This document shows positions 17,363-26,017 of a DNA stretch of 41,658 nt, piece after piece. Under the pieces are notes generated by a model. That model made no database searches and was not told where the DNA came from. It worked only from the letters and a program-made list of their open reading frames with translations. Source of the stretch: Gammaproteobacteria bacterium. GTDB taxonomy: Bacteria; Pseudomonadota; Gammaproteobacteria; Steroidobacterales; Woeseiaceae. Numbering within the stretch: position 1 is the first letter of the stretch; each line of letters opens with the position of its first letter. Position numbers and translations under genes: made by a program. The DNA lies in assembly GCA_009937445.1 (NCBI GenBank), contig JAACFM010000012.1, positions 1 through 41,658 on the forward strand, read 5' to 3'.

Positions 17363-18063
17363 TCGAAATAGCGGAGCTCACCGTTGCGGAAGATCCGGTC
17401 TTCCTCAAGGCGGTAGCGAACCGGATAGGTGACCACGGCACTGTCGCCGAAGTCATCAAGGATAAACGCGTCCTCGGTTTCTTCTTCAACAGGCGCGTCC
17501 AGCTGCAGGTTGATGCCGAGATGCAGGTATCGACTGAGGTAAAGGCTAAGGTCGCCTTCGAGGCCTTCAGGCGGCGTCATGAACGAGCTCAACGGACGGG
17601 CTTCGGTTTCTTCCCGTGGATAGGTTGGCTGCGTCCAGCCGAAGTGCATTATCGGTATGTAGGCGTCCAGGTTATCCAGTCGTTCGAAAATATCGAGCAG
17701 AGCGAAGTCTTCTTCGGGCAGCATGACGATCTCGTACGGCCGTTCGTCATCCTCTATCGCTTCCTCTTCAAGCGATTCTTCTGCAATCGGTTCTTCAGGA
17801 ACCGGCGGTTCCTCGACCTCGTCTTGCATCAGGCCGTCAATCAATTCACCTTCCATGCCGGGTTCGAGCGGTGGAGGTTGGTCTGGCATGAAAACCTCGG
17901 TTCCCGCGGAAACGTCCTGTGCGTAGGAAAATATGATCATTTCCACGGTGTAGCGCGGCACGACGGGCAGCTCTTCTTCCGCAGTGATGTCCTGCCCCAA
18001 TGCGCTGCTGGCCAGCATTGGCAGCAATACCATGGAGATGCTCTTTTTCACTCGGTTTAACAT
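17266..18063 (-). CDS. csiV: CsiV family periplasmic protein
   Basis: A 265-residue secreted protein of the CsiV family (PF10972), described in Vibrio cholerae as a peptidoglycan-binding protein. The signal peptide is MLNRVKKSISMVLLPMLASS, ending near ALG-Q. The conserved start of the mature domain is RYTVEMIIFSYAQ; later blocks are IMHFGWTQPTYPREETEARP and LSLYLSRYLHLGINLQL. A long acidic Glu/Pro insert lies at about 75-115. I use the ATG at 18063; the frame extends 48 codons further into mfd but lacks a signal peptide there. It is 16 bases behind mfd, as in Pseudomonas PA3002-PA3003. Confidence 0.85.
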   Translation of the reverse strand: MLNRVKKSISMVLLPMLASSALGQDITAEEELPVVPRYTVEMIIFSYAQDVSAGTEVFMPDQPPPLEPGMEGELIDGLMQDEVEEPPVPEEPIAEESLEEEAIEDDERPYEIVMLPEEDFALLDIFERLDNLDAYIPIMHFGWTQPTYPREETEARPLSSFMTPPEGLEGDLSLYLSRYLHLGINLQLDAPVEEETEDAFILDDFGDSAVVTYPVRYRLEEDRIFRNGELRYFDHPKFGVLAKITRVEEEEVEEFEEELLGFDGE

Positions 18064-18079
18064 CGCGTGAATTATCCTG

Positions 18080-21000
18080 TTAGCTATTACTGACCGCAAG
18101 TCGCTGCAAAAGCTTCTCGATCGCGAGGAAGCGTTTTTCGACGTCGGCCCATTCGTCCGTAATCTGCAGGCGATGTGAGCCCTGCAATCGATAATGACGG
18201 CTGTCATTTTGCACTAATTGCACGAGAGCGACAGCGTCAATGTGACTTTCAGCGGCGAAAACCAGGTATCCACCACGATCGGCGGCATCAATTTTTTCGA
18301 CGCCCAGTGCGAGGGCCATTTTCTTGATAGCGGCGATGCGTATGAGGTTCTTTGTTGCATCTGGCAGCAGGCCGAAGCGGTCGATCAGTTCAACCTGCAA
18401 TTCGCGTAACTCTTCTTCATTGGCGGCGGCCGAGATGCGTTTGTAGAGCATCAAACGCAGGTGTACATCGGGGACGTAGTCGTCTGGCAGCAGCGCGGGT
18501 ACGTGCAGATTGATCTCGACGCCGTGATCGAGCGGTGCATCCAGGTTCGGTTCTTTTCCTGACTTGAGGGAGTCGACAGCTCGTCCCAAAAGCTCGGTGT
18601 ACAGCGAAAAGCCAATTTCCTGAATCTGCCCGCTTTGCGTATCGCCCAGCAGTTCTCCGGCACCGCGGATTTCGAGATCGTGGGTGGCGAGGGTAAAGCC
18701 GGAGCCCAGATCTTCGAGCGAATCGATGGCTTCGAGGCGTTTTACGGCGTCCGGGGTCATGACGGTCTTGGGTGGTGCCACCAGATACGCATAAGCACGA
18801 TGGTGCGAACGGCCGACGCGGCCGCGCAGCTGGTGGAGCTGCGCAAGCCCGAATCGATCGGCACGATTAATAATGATCGTGTTGGCCGTTGGCACGTCGA
18901 TACCGCTTTCTACAATCGTCGTACACAGCAATACATTGAATCGGCGATGATAGAAATCCAGCATGACCTGTTCGAGATCACGCTCACGCATTTGACCGTG
19001 ACCGATGCGAATATTGGCCTCCGGCACGAGTTTTTGCAGTTCAGTTTCAATGCGGCCGATATCTTCGACCCGGTTATGAATGAAATACACCTGGCCGCCG
19101 CGCTTGATCTCACGCAGACAGGCCTCGCGGATTACAACGTCATTCCACTCGGATACGAAGGTCTTTACCGCCAAACGATCGGCTGGTGGGGTGGTGATCA
19201 ACGACATCTCGCGAATGCCACCGAAGGCCATGTTCAGGGTTCTGGGTATTGGTGTTGCGGTTAGTGTCAGTATGTCGATCTCGCTGCGCAGCGATTTAAT
19301 CGATTCCTTGTGCCGTACACCGAAACGATGTTCCTCATCCACAATGACCAGTCCGACATCGTGGAAGTCTTTCGTGTGACCTAACAGTCGGTGCGTGCCG
19401 ATCACAACGTCGACGTTGCCGGACCTCAGACCTGTGATGATTTCTTTGACTTCCTTGGCGGACTGGAAACGGGACAGAACTTCCACACGAATGGGCCAAT
19501 CGGCAAAACGATCCCTGAAAGTCTGGCCATGCTGTTGTGCGAGCAGGGTCGTCGGCACCAGCACAGCAACCTGCTTGCCACCATGAACCGCAGCGAACGT
19601 CGCTCGGAGTGCCACTTCGGTTTTGCCGAAACCGACGTCACCGCAGACAACGCGGTCCATTGGCAGGTCGGATGCGAGGTCCGCAAGAACCTCGTCAATC
19701 GTTTGTGCCTGATCGTCTGTCAGTTCAAACGGAAATCCGGACTCGAATAATCGGTATTCATTTTCGGGCCAGCGGAAGCGGTGGCCGACGCGCGCTGCGC
19801 GACGAGCATAGATATCGAGTAATTCGGCGGCGACGTCGCGGATTTTCTTGATGGCGCGCTTGCGCGCTTTCTCCCATTGGTCACTGCCGAGTCGATGCAG
19901 AGGCGCATTGTCAGGTGATGCGCCGGTGTATCGGGAGATAAGCTCCAGTGCATGTACGGGCACGTAAAGTTTGTCACTGTCTGCGTACTGGAGATGCAGG
20001 AACTCGGCTTTGATGCCTCCCGCTTCGAGCGTGATCAGTCCCAGGTAGCGGCCGACGCCGTATTCTGCGTGTACGACCGGAGATCCTTCCTCAAGATCAT
20101 TCAGCTGGCGAATAATCGTTTCAGGATCGCGATCGCTGCGACGTTTGCGCCGCCGCGTCTTGGTGCGTTCGCCAAATAGTTGTTGTTCGCTGACGATGGC
20201 GATGCCGGCAGCGGGCAACAGTACGCCGTCATCAACGGGAGCGATCGTTACGCCAATGCGATGGCCGTCTGTCTGAAACTCCTGCCAGCCATTCACGCGA
20301 GCGAGGTCGAGACCTCTGCCGGATAACAGGTCATACAGTTGTTCGCGACGCCCCGGTGAATCTGTGCTGAAAAGTACGCGCCCGTCGAAGGACTGCAAAA
20401 ACTGCATCAGAGCGGCCGCGGCGTCCTCGTATCGTGCTTCGATTTTCATCGCCGGTGGGAGGCGTGTTTCGTAGTTAACTGCGCCACCGGCCAATGTTTG
20501 CGCTGAGTAACGAATGCGTGAAAAGGCGTTCAGACGTGAAGCGATTTTTCCGGGGGAAATGAATGTTTCTTCAGCGCTGAGAACGGATCGTTCCTTGTCG
20601 AGACTGCACATGGCATACCGTTCTCGAGTTTCCGCCCAGAATTGATCAAGCAACGAGTCGAGGGAATCCGGCGACAGGACCACGCAATTGCCGGGCAGGT
20701 AGTCCGCGAACGAGGCCGTGGATTCGAAAAACAGTGGCAGGTAATACTCGATGCCACCGTGGGCGATGCCGTCAGATACGTCCCGGTAGACCCGCGATTT
20801 GCCGGGCTGACCTTCAAATCGTTCACGGTAGCGGTGTCGGAACGCTGCAATAGCATCGGCATCCAGCGGCACTTCTCTCGCCGGCAATATGCGAATGCTG
20901 TCGACTTTTTCGCCCGACAGCTGATTCTCAGCTGAAAAGTATCGCAACGACTCGATATCATCATCGAAGAAATCGATACGAATAGGCGCATCGGTTCCCA

Positions 21001-21547
21001 TTGGGAAGATATCGATCAATGAGCCCCTGACCGCGAATTCGCCGTGTTCAGACACCTGCGGAACGCGCAGGTAGCCACTTTCGATCAGTGAGGTCGTGAA
21101 TTCTTCTCTTTGCAGTTGCTGGCCACAGGTGAGTGACAAGGAGCGTGCCGCGACATAGTCGAGCGGTGGCAGTCGTTGATGCAATATTCCGACGGTCGCA
21201 ATAATGACGCCATCGACCATCTTCGGGAGTTCCGCGAGCACACGAAGTCGCTGTGAAATGATGTCCTGATGGGGCGAAAAGCTGTCCCACGGCAGCGTTT
21301 CCCACTCAACGAAATGCTCGACCGGGATCCTGCCATCGGTGAAGAAGCGAATTTCCGCTTCGATTTGATCTGCGTGCCGTGGGTCTTCAGCCAAGATCAG
21401 CAAAGGACGTTTCTTGCCAGTCGCAAGTTGCTGCGCCAATTCAGCCGCCGCCAGGGAGCGGCTCGCACCGATCAGGCGTCCCCAGGCCATGTGGTCGCCA
21501 GCCTGCGGAAGCTGCAAATTATCAGGAATAAGTTTGGATTTGGTCAC
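18080..21547 (-). CDS. mfd: Transcription-repair coupling factor Mfd
   Basis: An 1155-residue DNA translocase that removes RNA polymerase stalled at lesions and recruits UvrA. The N-terminal UvrB-homology module (about 1-350) is followed by a CarD-like RNA polymerase interaction domain (about 485-550, SPVVHAEYGVGRYLGLITLE). The RecG-like motor has Walker A GDVGFGKT at 636-643 and DEEH at 737-740, followed by TATPIPRTL and QLRGRVGRS. Length equals the E. coli protein within ten residues. The start is GTG at 21547 with no strong ribosome binding site. Confidence 0.98.
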   Translation of the reverse strand: MTKSKLIPDNLQLPQAGDHMAWGRLIGASRSLAAAELAQQLATGKKRPLLILAEDPRHADQIEAEIRFFTDGRIPVEHFVEWETLPWDSFSPHQDIISQRLRVLAELPKMVDGVIIATVGILHQRLPPLDYVAARSLSLTCGQQLQREEFTTSLIESGYLRVPQVSEHGEFAVRGSLIDIFPMGTDAPIRIDFFDDDIESLRYFSAENQLSGEKVDSIRILPAREVPLDADAIAAFRHRYRERFEGQPGKSRVYRDVSDGIAHGGIEYYLPLFFESTASFADYLPGNCVVLSPDSLDSLLDQFWAETRERYAMCSLDKERSVLSAEETFISPGKIASRLNAFSRIRYSAQTLAGGAVNYETRLPPAMKIEARYEDAAAALMQFLQSFDGRVLFSTDSPGRREQLYDLLSGRGLDLARVNGWQEFQTDGHRIGVTIAPVDDGVLLPAAGIAIVSEQQLFGERTKTRRRKRRSDRDPETIIRQLNDLEEGSPVVHAEYGVGRYLGLITLEAGGIKAEFLHLQYADSDKLYVPVHALELISRYTGASPDNAPLHRLGSDQWEKARKRAIKKIRDVAAELLDIYARRAARVGHRFRWPENEYRLFESGFPFELTDDQAQTIDEVLADLASDLPMDRVVCGDVGFGKTEVALRATFAAVHGGKQVAVLVPTTLLAQQHGQTFRDRFADWPIRVEVLSRFQSAKEVKEIITGLRSGNVDVVIGTHRLLGHTKDFHDVGLVIVDEEHRFGVRHKESIKSLRSEIDILTLTATPIPRTLNMAFGGIREMSLITTPPADRLAVKTFVSEWNDVVIREACLREIKRGGQVYFIHNRVEDIGRIETELQKLVPEANIRIGHGQMRERDLEQVMLDFYHRRFNVLLCTTIVESGIDVPTANTIIINRADRFGLAQLHQLRGRVGRSHHRAYAYLVAPPKTVMTPDAVKRLEAIDSLEDLGSGFTLATHDLEIRGAGELLGDTQSGQIQEIGFSLYTELLGRAVDSLKSGKEPNLDAPLDHGVEINLHVPALLPDDYVPDVHLRLMLYKRISAAANEEELRELQVELIDRFGLLPDATKNLIRIAAIKKMALALGVEKIDAADRGGYLVFAAESHIDAVALVQLVQNDSRHYRLQGSHRLQITDEWADVEKRFLAIEKLLQRLAVSNS

Positions 21548-21596
21548 TGCGGTGTTTGGTCAATATCGGTGTGCGGGACGCGATTATTACACAGAC

Positions 21597-21630
21597 ACAA
21601 AAAAGCCCGGGTCGTTTCCGACCCGGGCTT
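21597..21630 (-). terminator. Intrinsic terminator of the BamE-like gene
   Basis: A perfect 12-bp stem (21603-21614 with 21619-21630, AAGCCCGGGTCG) closes a tetraloop that reads GAAA on the minus strand. Six U residues would follow it on that strand (A run 21599-21604 on plus). It lies 16 bases after the stop of the small periplasmic gene and before mfd, so mfd is probably transcribed independently. Confidence 0.92.
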
Positions 21631-21646
21631 GGCAATTAGTGCTTTT

Positions 21647-21922
21647 CTAGCGTTTCACCACAGCGTGGATCACCCGGTCGTATTCAAAAAAGACGACAAA
21701 GTCCGCATAGTCCCATCGTGAGATCGGCGGATCACCCACCGGCGCATTGACTGACACCGGGCTACCGTATTTGGACTCAACGCTCGCTTGCGTCATGCCA
21801 CGCGACGGACGTCCATCATCTGATTGCGCCATTCCGCCGTCTATTTTTACGGTCTCGGCGCTCGCCAGCGAGCCGAAGGCTACGAGCAAGGCGATTGCGG
21901 ATACGATTCGCAGTTTGATCAT
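21647..21922 (-). CDS. Small secreted protein, BamE-like (SmpA/OmlA) motif
   Basis: A 91-residue protein with a clear signal peptide (MIKLRIVSAIALLVAFGSLA, cleavage near ASA-ETVK). There is no lipobox cysteine, so it should be periplasmic and not a lipoprotein. The mature part GMTQASVESKYGSPVSV...WDYADFVVFFEYDRVIHAV follows the pattern of BamE-like folds (G-x-T-x-x-x-V-x-x-x-x-G-x-P, then W-x-Y and a beta hairpin). I start at 21922, where the signal peptide begins, not at the upstream Met in the frame. A strong terminator follows. Function is unknown. Confidence 0.72.
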   Translation of the reverse strand: MIKLRIVSAIALLVAFGSLASAETVKIDGGMAQSDDGRPSRGMTQASVESKYGSPVSVNAPVGDPPISRWDYADFVVFFEYDRVIHAVVKR

Positions 21923-21950
21923 TGGTACTACTCCCAAGTCTGGTGTCAGA

Positions 21951-21959
21951 ACTATATCA
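21951..21959 (-). promoter_or_regulatory. Candidate extended -10 promoter for the BamE-like gene
   Basis: On the minus strand the sequence reads TGA-TATAGT, an extended -10 element (TGn plus a hexamer one base from TATAAT). It is about 29 bases upstream of the ATG at 21922. No good -35 hexamer is visible, which is tolerated with an extended -10. The lolC gene diverges from the same 102-base interval. Confidence 0.4.
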
Positions 21960-22024
21960 TCGCTGATGGCACTTCCCCATGCGAACTGCGTCACAAGTCG
22001 TTGAATGTGGTTTAATGCGAGCCG

Positions 22025-23269
22025 ATGCTAAATCCTGTTGAACTCTTCGTGGGACTGCGCTATTTGCGGGCCAAACGGCGCACCCGATTCGTGTCTTTTA
22101 TCACGCTGATATCCCTGCTCGGGATCTCTTTGGGTGTGGCCGCATTAATCGTCATTCTGTCTGTCATGAACGGCTTCGAAGGCGAACTCCGCAACCGCTT
22201 GCTAAGTATGTCAGCGCATGGCTCTGTGGCCGCTGCCGATGGCACAACCGAAGGCTGGCAAACAGTGCTCGAGCAGGTCGCTGAGGAACCTGGCGTTACC
22301 GCCGCGGCACCGTTTATCCAAATGGAAGGCATGATTCAGTCCGGCAGGGACCTCGTTGCCGTATTGGTGCACGGCGTCGAACCCGCTTATGAAGGGGCAT
22401 TATCCGGCGAGATGATCAACATGGTCGCCGGCAGTCTGGACGCTCTGCAGTCCGGCGAACGCAGCATCATTCTCGGTCGCATGCTTGCCTACGATTTGGG
22501 CGCAAAAATTGGTGATGGCGTGGTGTTGCTGGTGCCCAAACCGGTCGGCGACGGAACGCTGCAACCCGTGCTTGAGCGCTTTGTAACGCGCGGCATATTC
22601 GAGGCAGGTCTTCAGGATCATGACGCCGTATTGGCGCTCGTTCATACCGATGATGTCGCCGACATTCTCGACCTCGGTTCAGCCGTTACCTCTATACGCT
22701 TCAGGGCCGACGACGTGCTCGCCGCGCCGGGCATCGCCCGATCGCTGCAGGCGAAACTCGGTAGCGAGTACAAGAGCAGCGACTGGACTATCGAGAACGG
22801 CAGTTACTTTCGTGCGATTCGCCTTGAGAAGATGATGATGTCGTTGATTCTGTCGCTCATCATTGGCGTCGCTGCTTTTAATATCGTCGCAAGCCTCGTG
22901 ATGGTCGTGACCGACAAGACCACTGACATTGCCGTACTGCGCACGCTCGGAATGGGGCCGCAGGGCGTTGTGAAGGTGTTCTTTGTTCAGGGTGCCGTGA
23001 TCGGTTGGGCCGGCGTCGCTATCGGTGTGTTGCTTGGTGTCGTACTTGCGCTCAATGTGCCGACGCTGGTTCCGATGCTTGAGCAGTTATTCGGTTTTCA
23101 GATCATGCCGGGCGATGTTTACTACGTAACCAACATTCCATCGGAACTGGAATCACAGGATGTCATCGTGATCGCGATTGCTGCGTTTGTTCTGACGTCG
23201 TTGGCAACGCTGTATCCGGCCAGGCGTGCCGCGCTGGTTAATCCTGCTGCGGCGCTGCGGTATGAGTAG
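22025..23269 (+). CDS. lolC: Lipoprotein-releasing ABC transporter permease LolC
   Basis: A 414-residue inner-membrane permease of the LolC/LolE family, which extracts outer-membrane lipoproteins and hands them to LolA. TM1 (about 27-50) is in FVSFITLISLLGISLGVAALIV, followed by the family block MNGFEGELRNRLLSMSAH. A large periplasmic domain (50-265) comes next, and three more helices lie in the MacB-like C-terminal half (AAFNIVASLVMVVTDKT...VLRTLGM). LolC versus LolE is assigned by order and is not certain. The paralogue lolE starts six bases downstream. Confidence 0.87.
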   Translation: MLNPVELFVGLRYLRAKRRTRFVSFITLISLLGISLGVAALIVILSVMNGFEGELRNRLLSMSAHGSVAAADGTTEGWQTVLEQVAEEPGVTAAAPFIQMEGMIQSGRDLVAVLVHGVEPAYEGALSGEMINMVAGSLDALQSGERSIILGRMLAYDLGAKIGDGVVLLVPKPVGDGTLQPVLERFVTRGIFEAGLQDHDAVLALVHTDDVADILDLGSAVTSIRFRADDVLAAPGIARSLQAKLGSEYKSSDWTIENGSYFRAIRLEKMMMSLILSLIIGVAAFNIVASLVMVVTDKTTDIAVLRTLGMGPQGVVKVFFVQGAVIGWAGVAIGVLLGVVLALNVPTLVPMLEQLFGFQIMPGDVYYVTNIPSELESQDVIVIAIAAFVLTSLATLYPARRAALVNPAAALRYE

Positions 23270-23275
23270 GATGCA

Positions 23276-24523
23276 ATGAGCCGGGCATTTGAATACTGGA
23301 TCGGTAATCGCTACGTGCGATCCCGGAGCAACAACAGTTTCGTTTCGCTGATTTCTGCGATTTCGATGCTGGGCATCGCCATCGCCGTTATGGTTCTCAT
23401 CGTCGTATTGTCCGTTGTGAATGGTTTTGAGCGAGAGCTGAAAGACCGCCTCCTGGCGATGACTGCGCACGCCAGTATTGAAGGCGTTGACGGTGAACTG
23501 GAAAACTCGGCTGATTTGATCGACCTGGCGCTTGCCAATGCTCGCGTTAGTGCAGCGGCACCGTTCGTTGATGGTCAGGCACTGCTGGTGTTTGAGAAAC
23601 AGATCAGCGGGACCGAGCTACGCGGCATTGATCCGAAGATGGAGGAGGTTGTCTCTGGAATCGGTGCAGTGATGCAAGTCGGCGAGCTAACGGAATTGAC
23701 GGCTGGCGAATTCAATATTGTGCTGGGCATTGAGCTGGCAGACGTTTTGCAGGTCGGCGTCGGCGATAAGGTCACTGTGACGCTGGCAGAAGGCAGGGTC
23801 ACACCGGCTGGCATTATGCCGAGGACCAAGCGATTTACGGTGAGCGGTATTTACCGTGTTGGGATGTACGAGTTCGATCGACGTCTTGCCTTTATCAATA
23901 TCGGCGACGCACAAAAGCTCTACCGATTGCGGGATGCCGTCTCGGGTGTGCGGCTTGCAGTTACCGACATATATGACGCGCCCGCGATTGTTCGAGAAGT
24001 GGCGCTTGCGAACGGCGAGCTGGTTCTGGTGAGTGACTGGACCCGTCGCCATGTGAACTTTTTTCGTTCGATTCAGATTACCAAATCCATTCTTTTTGTG
24101 ATTCTGATGATGGTCATCGGGGTGGCGGCATTCAATATCGTTTCGACATTGGTGATGGTCGTAAAAGACAAGCAATCCGACATCGCCATTTTGCGGACAC
24201 TTGGTGCACGCCCGATCAGCATCCTCAAGATTTTCGTCACCCAGGGCAGCATTATCGGGATTACGGGAACGCTGGGAGGCGTCGCCGCTGGTATCCTGCT
24301 GGCGCTCAATCTTGAGTCCATTATCGGATTTTTCGAATCCGTGCTGGGCATCAAGTTCCTTGCGGCTGACGTCTATTTCATTAGCGACTTGCCGTCGGAT
24401 TTACACTATGGCGATGTCGCCATGGTCGCTGGCATTGCCCTGGCACTCGCTCTGATTTCAACTATTTACCCTGCCTGGGTCGCCGCAAGAACGGCACCGG
24501 CTGAGGCTCTAAGATATGACTGA
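23276..24523 (+). CDS. lolE: Lipoprotein-releasing ABC transporter permease LolE
   Basis: A 415-residue paralogue of the preceding gene with the same plan: TM1 in [20 protein letters not shown], a MTAHASIEG periplasmic entry, and C-terminal helices around [20 protein letters not shown] and [17 protein letters not shown]. Two distinct permeases imply a LolCDE heterodimer and argue against the single LolF seen in some bacteria. It overlaps lolD by eight bases. The C/E assignment could be the reverse. Confidence 0.87.
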   Translation: MSRAFEYWIGNRYVRSRSNNSFVSLISAISMLGIAIAVMVLIVVLSVVNGFERELKDRLLAMTAHASIEGVDGELENSADLIDLALANARVSAAAPFVDGQALLVFEKQISGTELRGIDPKMEEVVSGIGAVMQVGELTELTAGEFNIVLGIELADVLQVGVGDKVTVTLAEGRVTPAGIMPRTKRFTVSGIYRVGMYEFDRRLAFINIGDAQKLYRLRDAVSGVRLAVTDIYDAPAIVREVALANGELVLVSDWTRRHVNFFRSIQITKSILFVILMMVIGVAAFNIVSTLVMVVKDKQSDIAILRTLGARPISILKIFVTQGSIIGITGTLGGVAAGILLALNLESIIGFFESVLGIKFLAADVYFISDLPSDLHYGDVAMVAGIALALALISTIYPAWVAARTAPAEALRYD

Positions 24524-25199
24524 TCCTGTTCTAGATTGTCGTGGCGTCGTGCGGCGTTTCAACGAAGGTGATTCGACACTGGTCGTGCTGCACGGAGTTG
24601 ACCTGCTGGTTCAACCCGCAGAATGCGTCGCGATAATTGGAGCGTCCGGCTCCGGTAAGACAACCCTGCTGCAGATCATGGGCGGACTTGATGAGCCCGA
24701 TGAAGGCGAAGTGTTCATCTGCGGCGAGGCAATGAATGGCACGGACGAGGCGACCAAGGGTGACCTGCGAAATCGAAACGTTGGTTTTGTCTACCAGTTT
24801 CATCATCTTTTGCCAGAGTTCACCGCCGAAGAAAACGTCGCAATGCCGCTGATGATTCGCCGTGTACCGCGTGCGGCCGCAATTTCGGAAGCGCGACAGC
24901 TACTGGGCCGCGTCGGACTGGGCGAACGCTTGCATCACAAGCCCGGTGAGTTGTCGGGCGGCGAGCGCCAGCGTGCGGCCGTTGCACGAGCGTTGATAAC
25001 CAAACCCCGGCTGGTATTGGCAGATGAGCCAACCGGTAACCTCGATTCGGGGAACGGCGAGCAGGTACTGAATCTGATGCTGCAACTCAATCGGGAGCTG
25101 GCAACCAGCTTGATCATTGTCACACACGATCATTCGATTGCAGCCAGGATGGACCGGATCCTTTTACTCGAGGACGGGACGCTCAAACCATCAACCTGA
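24516..25199 (+). CDS. lolD: Lipoprotein-releasing ABC transporter ATPase LolD
   Basis: A 227-residue ABC ATPase energising lipoprotein release. Walker A is [11 protein letters not shown], the Q-loop region reads [18 protein letters not shown], the signature is [15 protein letters not shown], and Walker B with D-loop is [14 protein letters not shown]; the H-loop is IVTHDHS. The FHHLLPEF(T/S)A stretch is typical for LolD. Here the order is lolC-lolE-lolD, whereas E. coli has lolC-lolD-lolE. Confidence 0.96.
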   Translation: MTDPVLDCRGVVRRFNEGDSTLVVLHGVDLLVQPAECVAIIGASGSGKTTLLQIMGGLDEPDEGEVFICGEAMNGTDEATKGDLRNRNVGFVYQFHHLLPEFTAEENVAMPLMIRRVPRAAAISEARQLLGRVGLGERLHHKPGELSGGERQRAAVARALITKPRLVLADEPTGNLDSGNGEQVLNLMLQLNRELATSLIIVTHDHSIAARMDRILLLEDGTLKPST

Positions 25200-25221
25200 T
25201 GGCAGACGACTAAAGGATGCA

Positions 25222-25304
25222 TGTCGCAGAGATGCTGCTGGTACGCCAATGGCTTCTCCACGACCCACAGTCGAATCCATTGGCGTACCAGCAGCATCCC
25301 GACA
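25222..25304 (+). repeat. Large hairpin element A with conserved loop
   Basis: A perfect 22-bp stem (25231-25252 with 25277-25298) encloses a 24-base loop. An outer 5-bp stem (25222-25226 with 25300-25304) extends it across a small internal loop. The loop contains TCTCCACG-acc-CACAGTC at 25255-25272. The same loop core occurs, reversed, in element B 100 bases away, while the stem sequences differ. The hairpin lies in the non-coding gap between convergent lolD and the DUF2062 gene. There is no T-run, so it does not look like a plain intrinsic terminator. Confidence 0.9.
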
Positions 25305-25344
25305 GTCGGTCACGTAATTGACCTCACGGTCACAGCATTGAACA

Positions 25345-25418
25345 GGTATTGCCTGCGGATAGCCGGCGTCGTTGACTGTGTCCCGTGGAGACGGCGCCGG
25401 CTATCCGCAGACAATGCC
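25345..25418 (-). repeat. Large hairpin element B, inverted relative to A
   Basis: Arms 25345-25372 and 25391-25418 pair over 28 positions: 25 Watson-Crick pairs, two G-T pairs and one mismatch. They close an 18-base loop. Read on the minus strand the loop gives TCTCCACG-gga-CACAGTC, matching element A in 15 of 18 positions, all eight plus seven outside the central triplet. The stem shares only patches with A (CTGC, TA-GCC), so pairing is kept while sequence diverges. A 40-base spacer between the two elements has its own palindrome GGTCA-N6-TGACC (25308-25323) and a CGGTCAC direct repeat (25307, 25327). Confidence 0.88.
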
Positions 25419-25462
25419 GGACCAAGAACTCCACCGCTGAGTTAGTCAGACACGAGTCTCGA

Positions 25463-25990
25463 TCAAGACTGTTGGTCCCGCCGAATGCGTCGTTTGCGAG
25501 TCTTGTAATCGGCGATAGACGACCGCCAGAAGAGGTCGAGGGTGATATAGCCAATAACGGCGGCAGCAATGCCCAAAATTACGCATCCCAGCAACATCGG
25601 CTGCCAGATCGTTACGAAGGTATGGGTTACCCAGTCCCAGGACATCTCAAACTGGAATTCACGCAATGGCGTGTTCAGCAGTCGTCGGCCCAGGCGATAG
25701 GCGAAGTAATACATGGGTCCCATGGTCAGTGGGTTGCTGATCAAGGTTGCAATCGCTGCGACCGGTATGTTGACTCGAAACGCCAGCGCCAGCAGCACCC
25801 CCATCACGGTGTGCCCCGGGGTGGGCATGAAGGCCACAAAAATACCGATCGAGAGCGCTGGTACAACGGTTCGGCGCCGAATGCCCCACAGCCGATGGTC
25901 GTGCAGCAGGTGCCGGAACGGACTCATAAACCACTGTTTACTGAGTTCGTGGCGTTTGAACGCGAATTTCCTGAAAAAGCGCCTTGGCAT
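25463..25990 (-). CDS. DUF2062 inner-membrane protein
   Basis: A 175-residue protein of the DUF2062 family. A basic cytoplasmic N-terminus is followed by PALSIGIFVAFMPTPGHTVMG, the family hallmark with MPTPG, then VAAIATLISNPLTMGPMYYFAYRLG and another helix near residues 130-152; three to four membrane segments in total. The role is unknown; members occur near LPS and competence genes. PA2985, next to comEC in Pseudomonas, is the positional counterpart. It is divergent from comEC with 27 bases between starts. Confidence 0.88.
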   Translation of the reverse strand: MPRRFFRKFAFKRHELSKQWFMSPFRHLLHDHRLWGIRRRTVVPALSIGIFVAFMPTPGHTVMGVLLALAFRVNIPVAAIATLISNPLTMGPMYYFAYRLGRRLLNTPLREFQFEMSWDWVTHTFVTIWQPMLLGCVILGIAAAVIGYITLDLFWRSSIADYKTRKRRIRRDQQS

Positions 25991-26017
25991 CTACTACGGG
26001 TCCGGTTTTGATGGCAT

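Noticed and set aside
17359-18060. 233-codon plus-strand frame opposite csiV
   Set aside because: It is an antisense shadow caused by codon bias; the minus strand has a signal peptide and CsiV family blocks.
18635-19264. 209-codon plus-strand frame opposite mfd
   Set aside because: The minus strand encodes the Mfd motor domain; the opposite frame has no motif.
25222-25418. Integron attC site or CRISPR array for the hairpins
   Set aside because: There is no GTTRRRY/RYYYAAC core pair or integrase, and only two inverted copies, not regularly spaced direct repeats.
25385-26011. 208-codon plus-strand frame opposite the DUF2062 gene
   Set aside because: It is antisense to a clear family member with the MPTPG motif, runs through hairpin B, and its product shows no recognisable fold.
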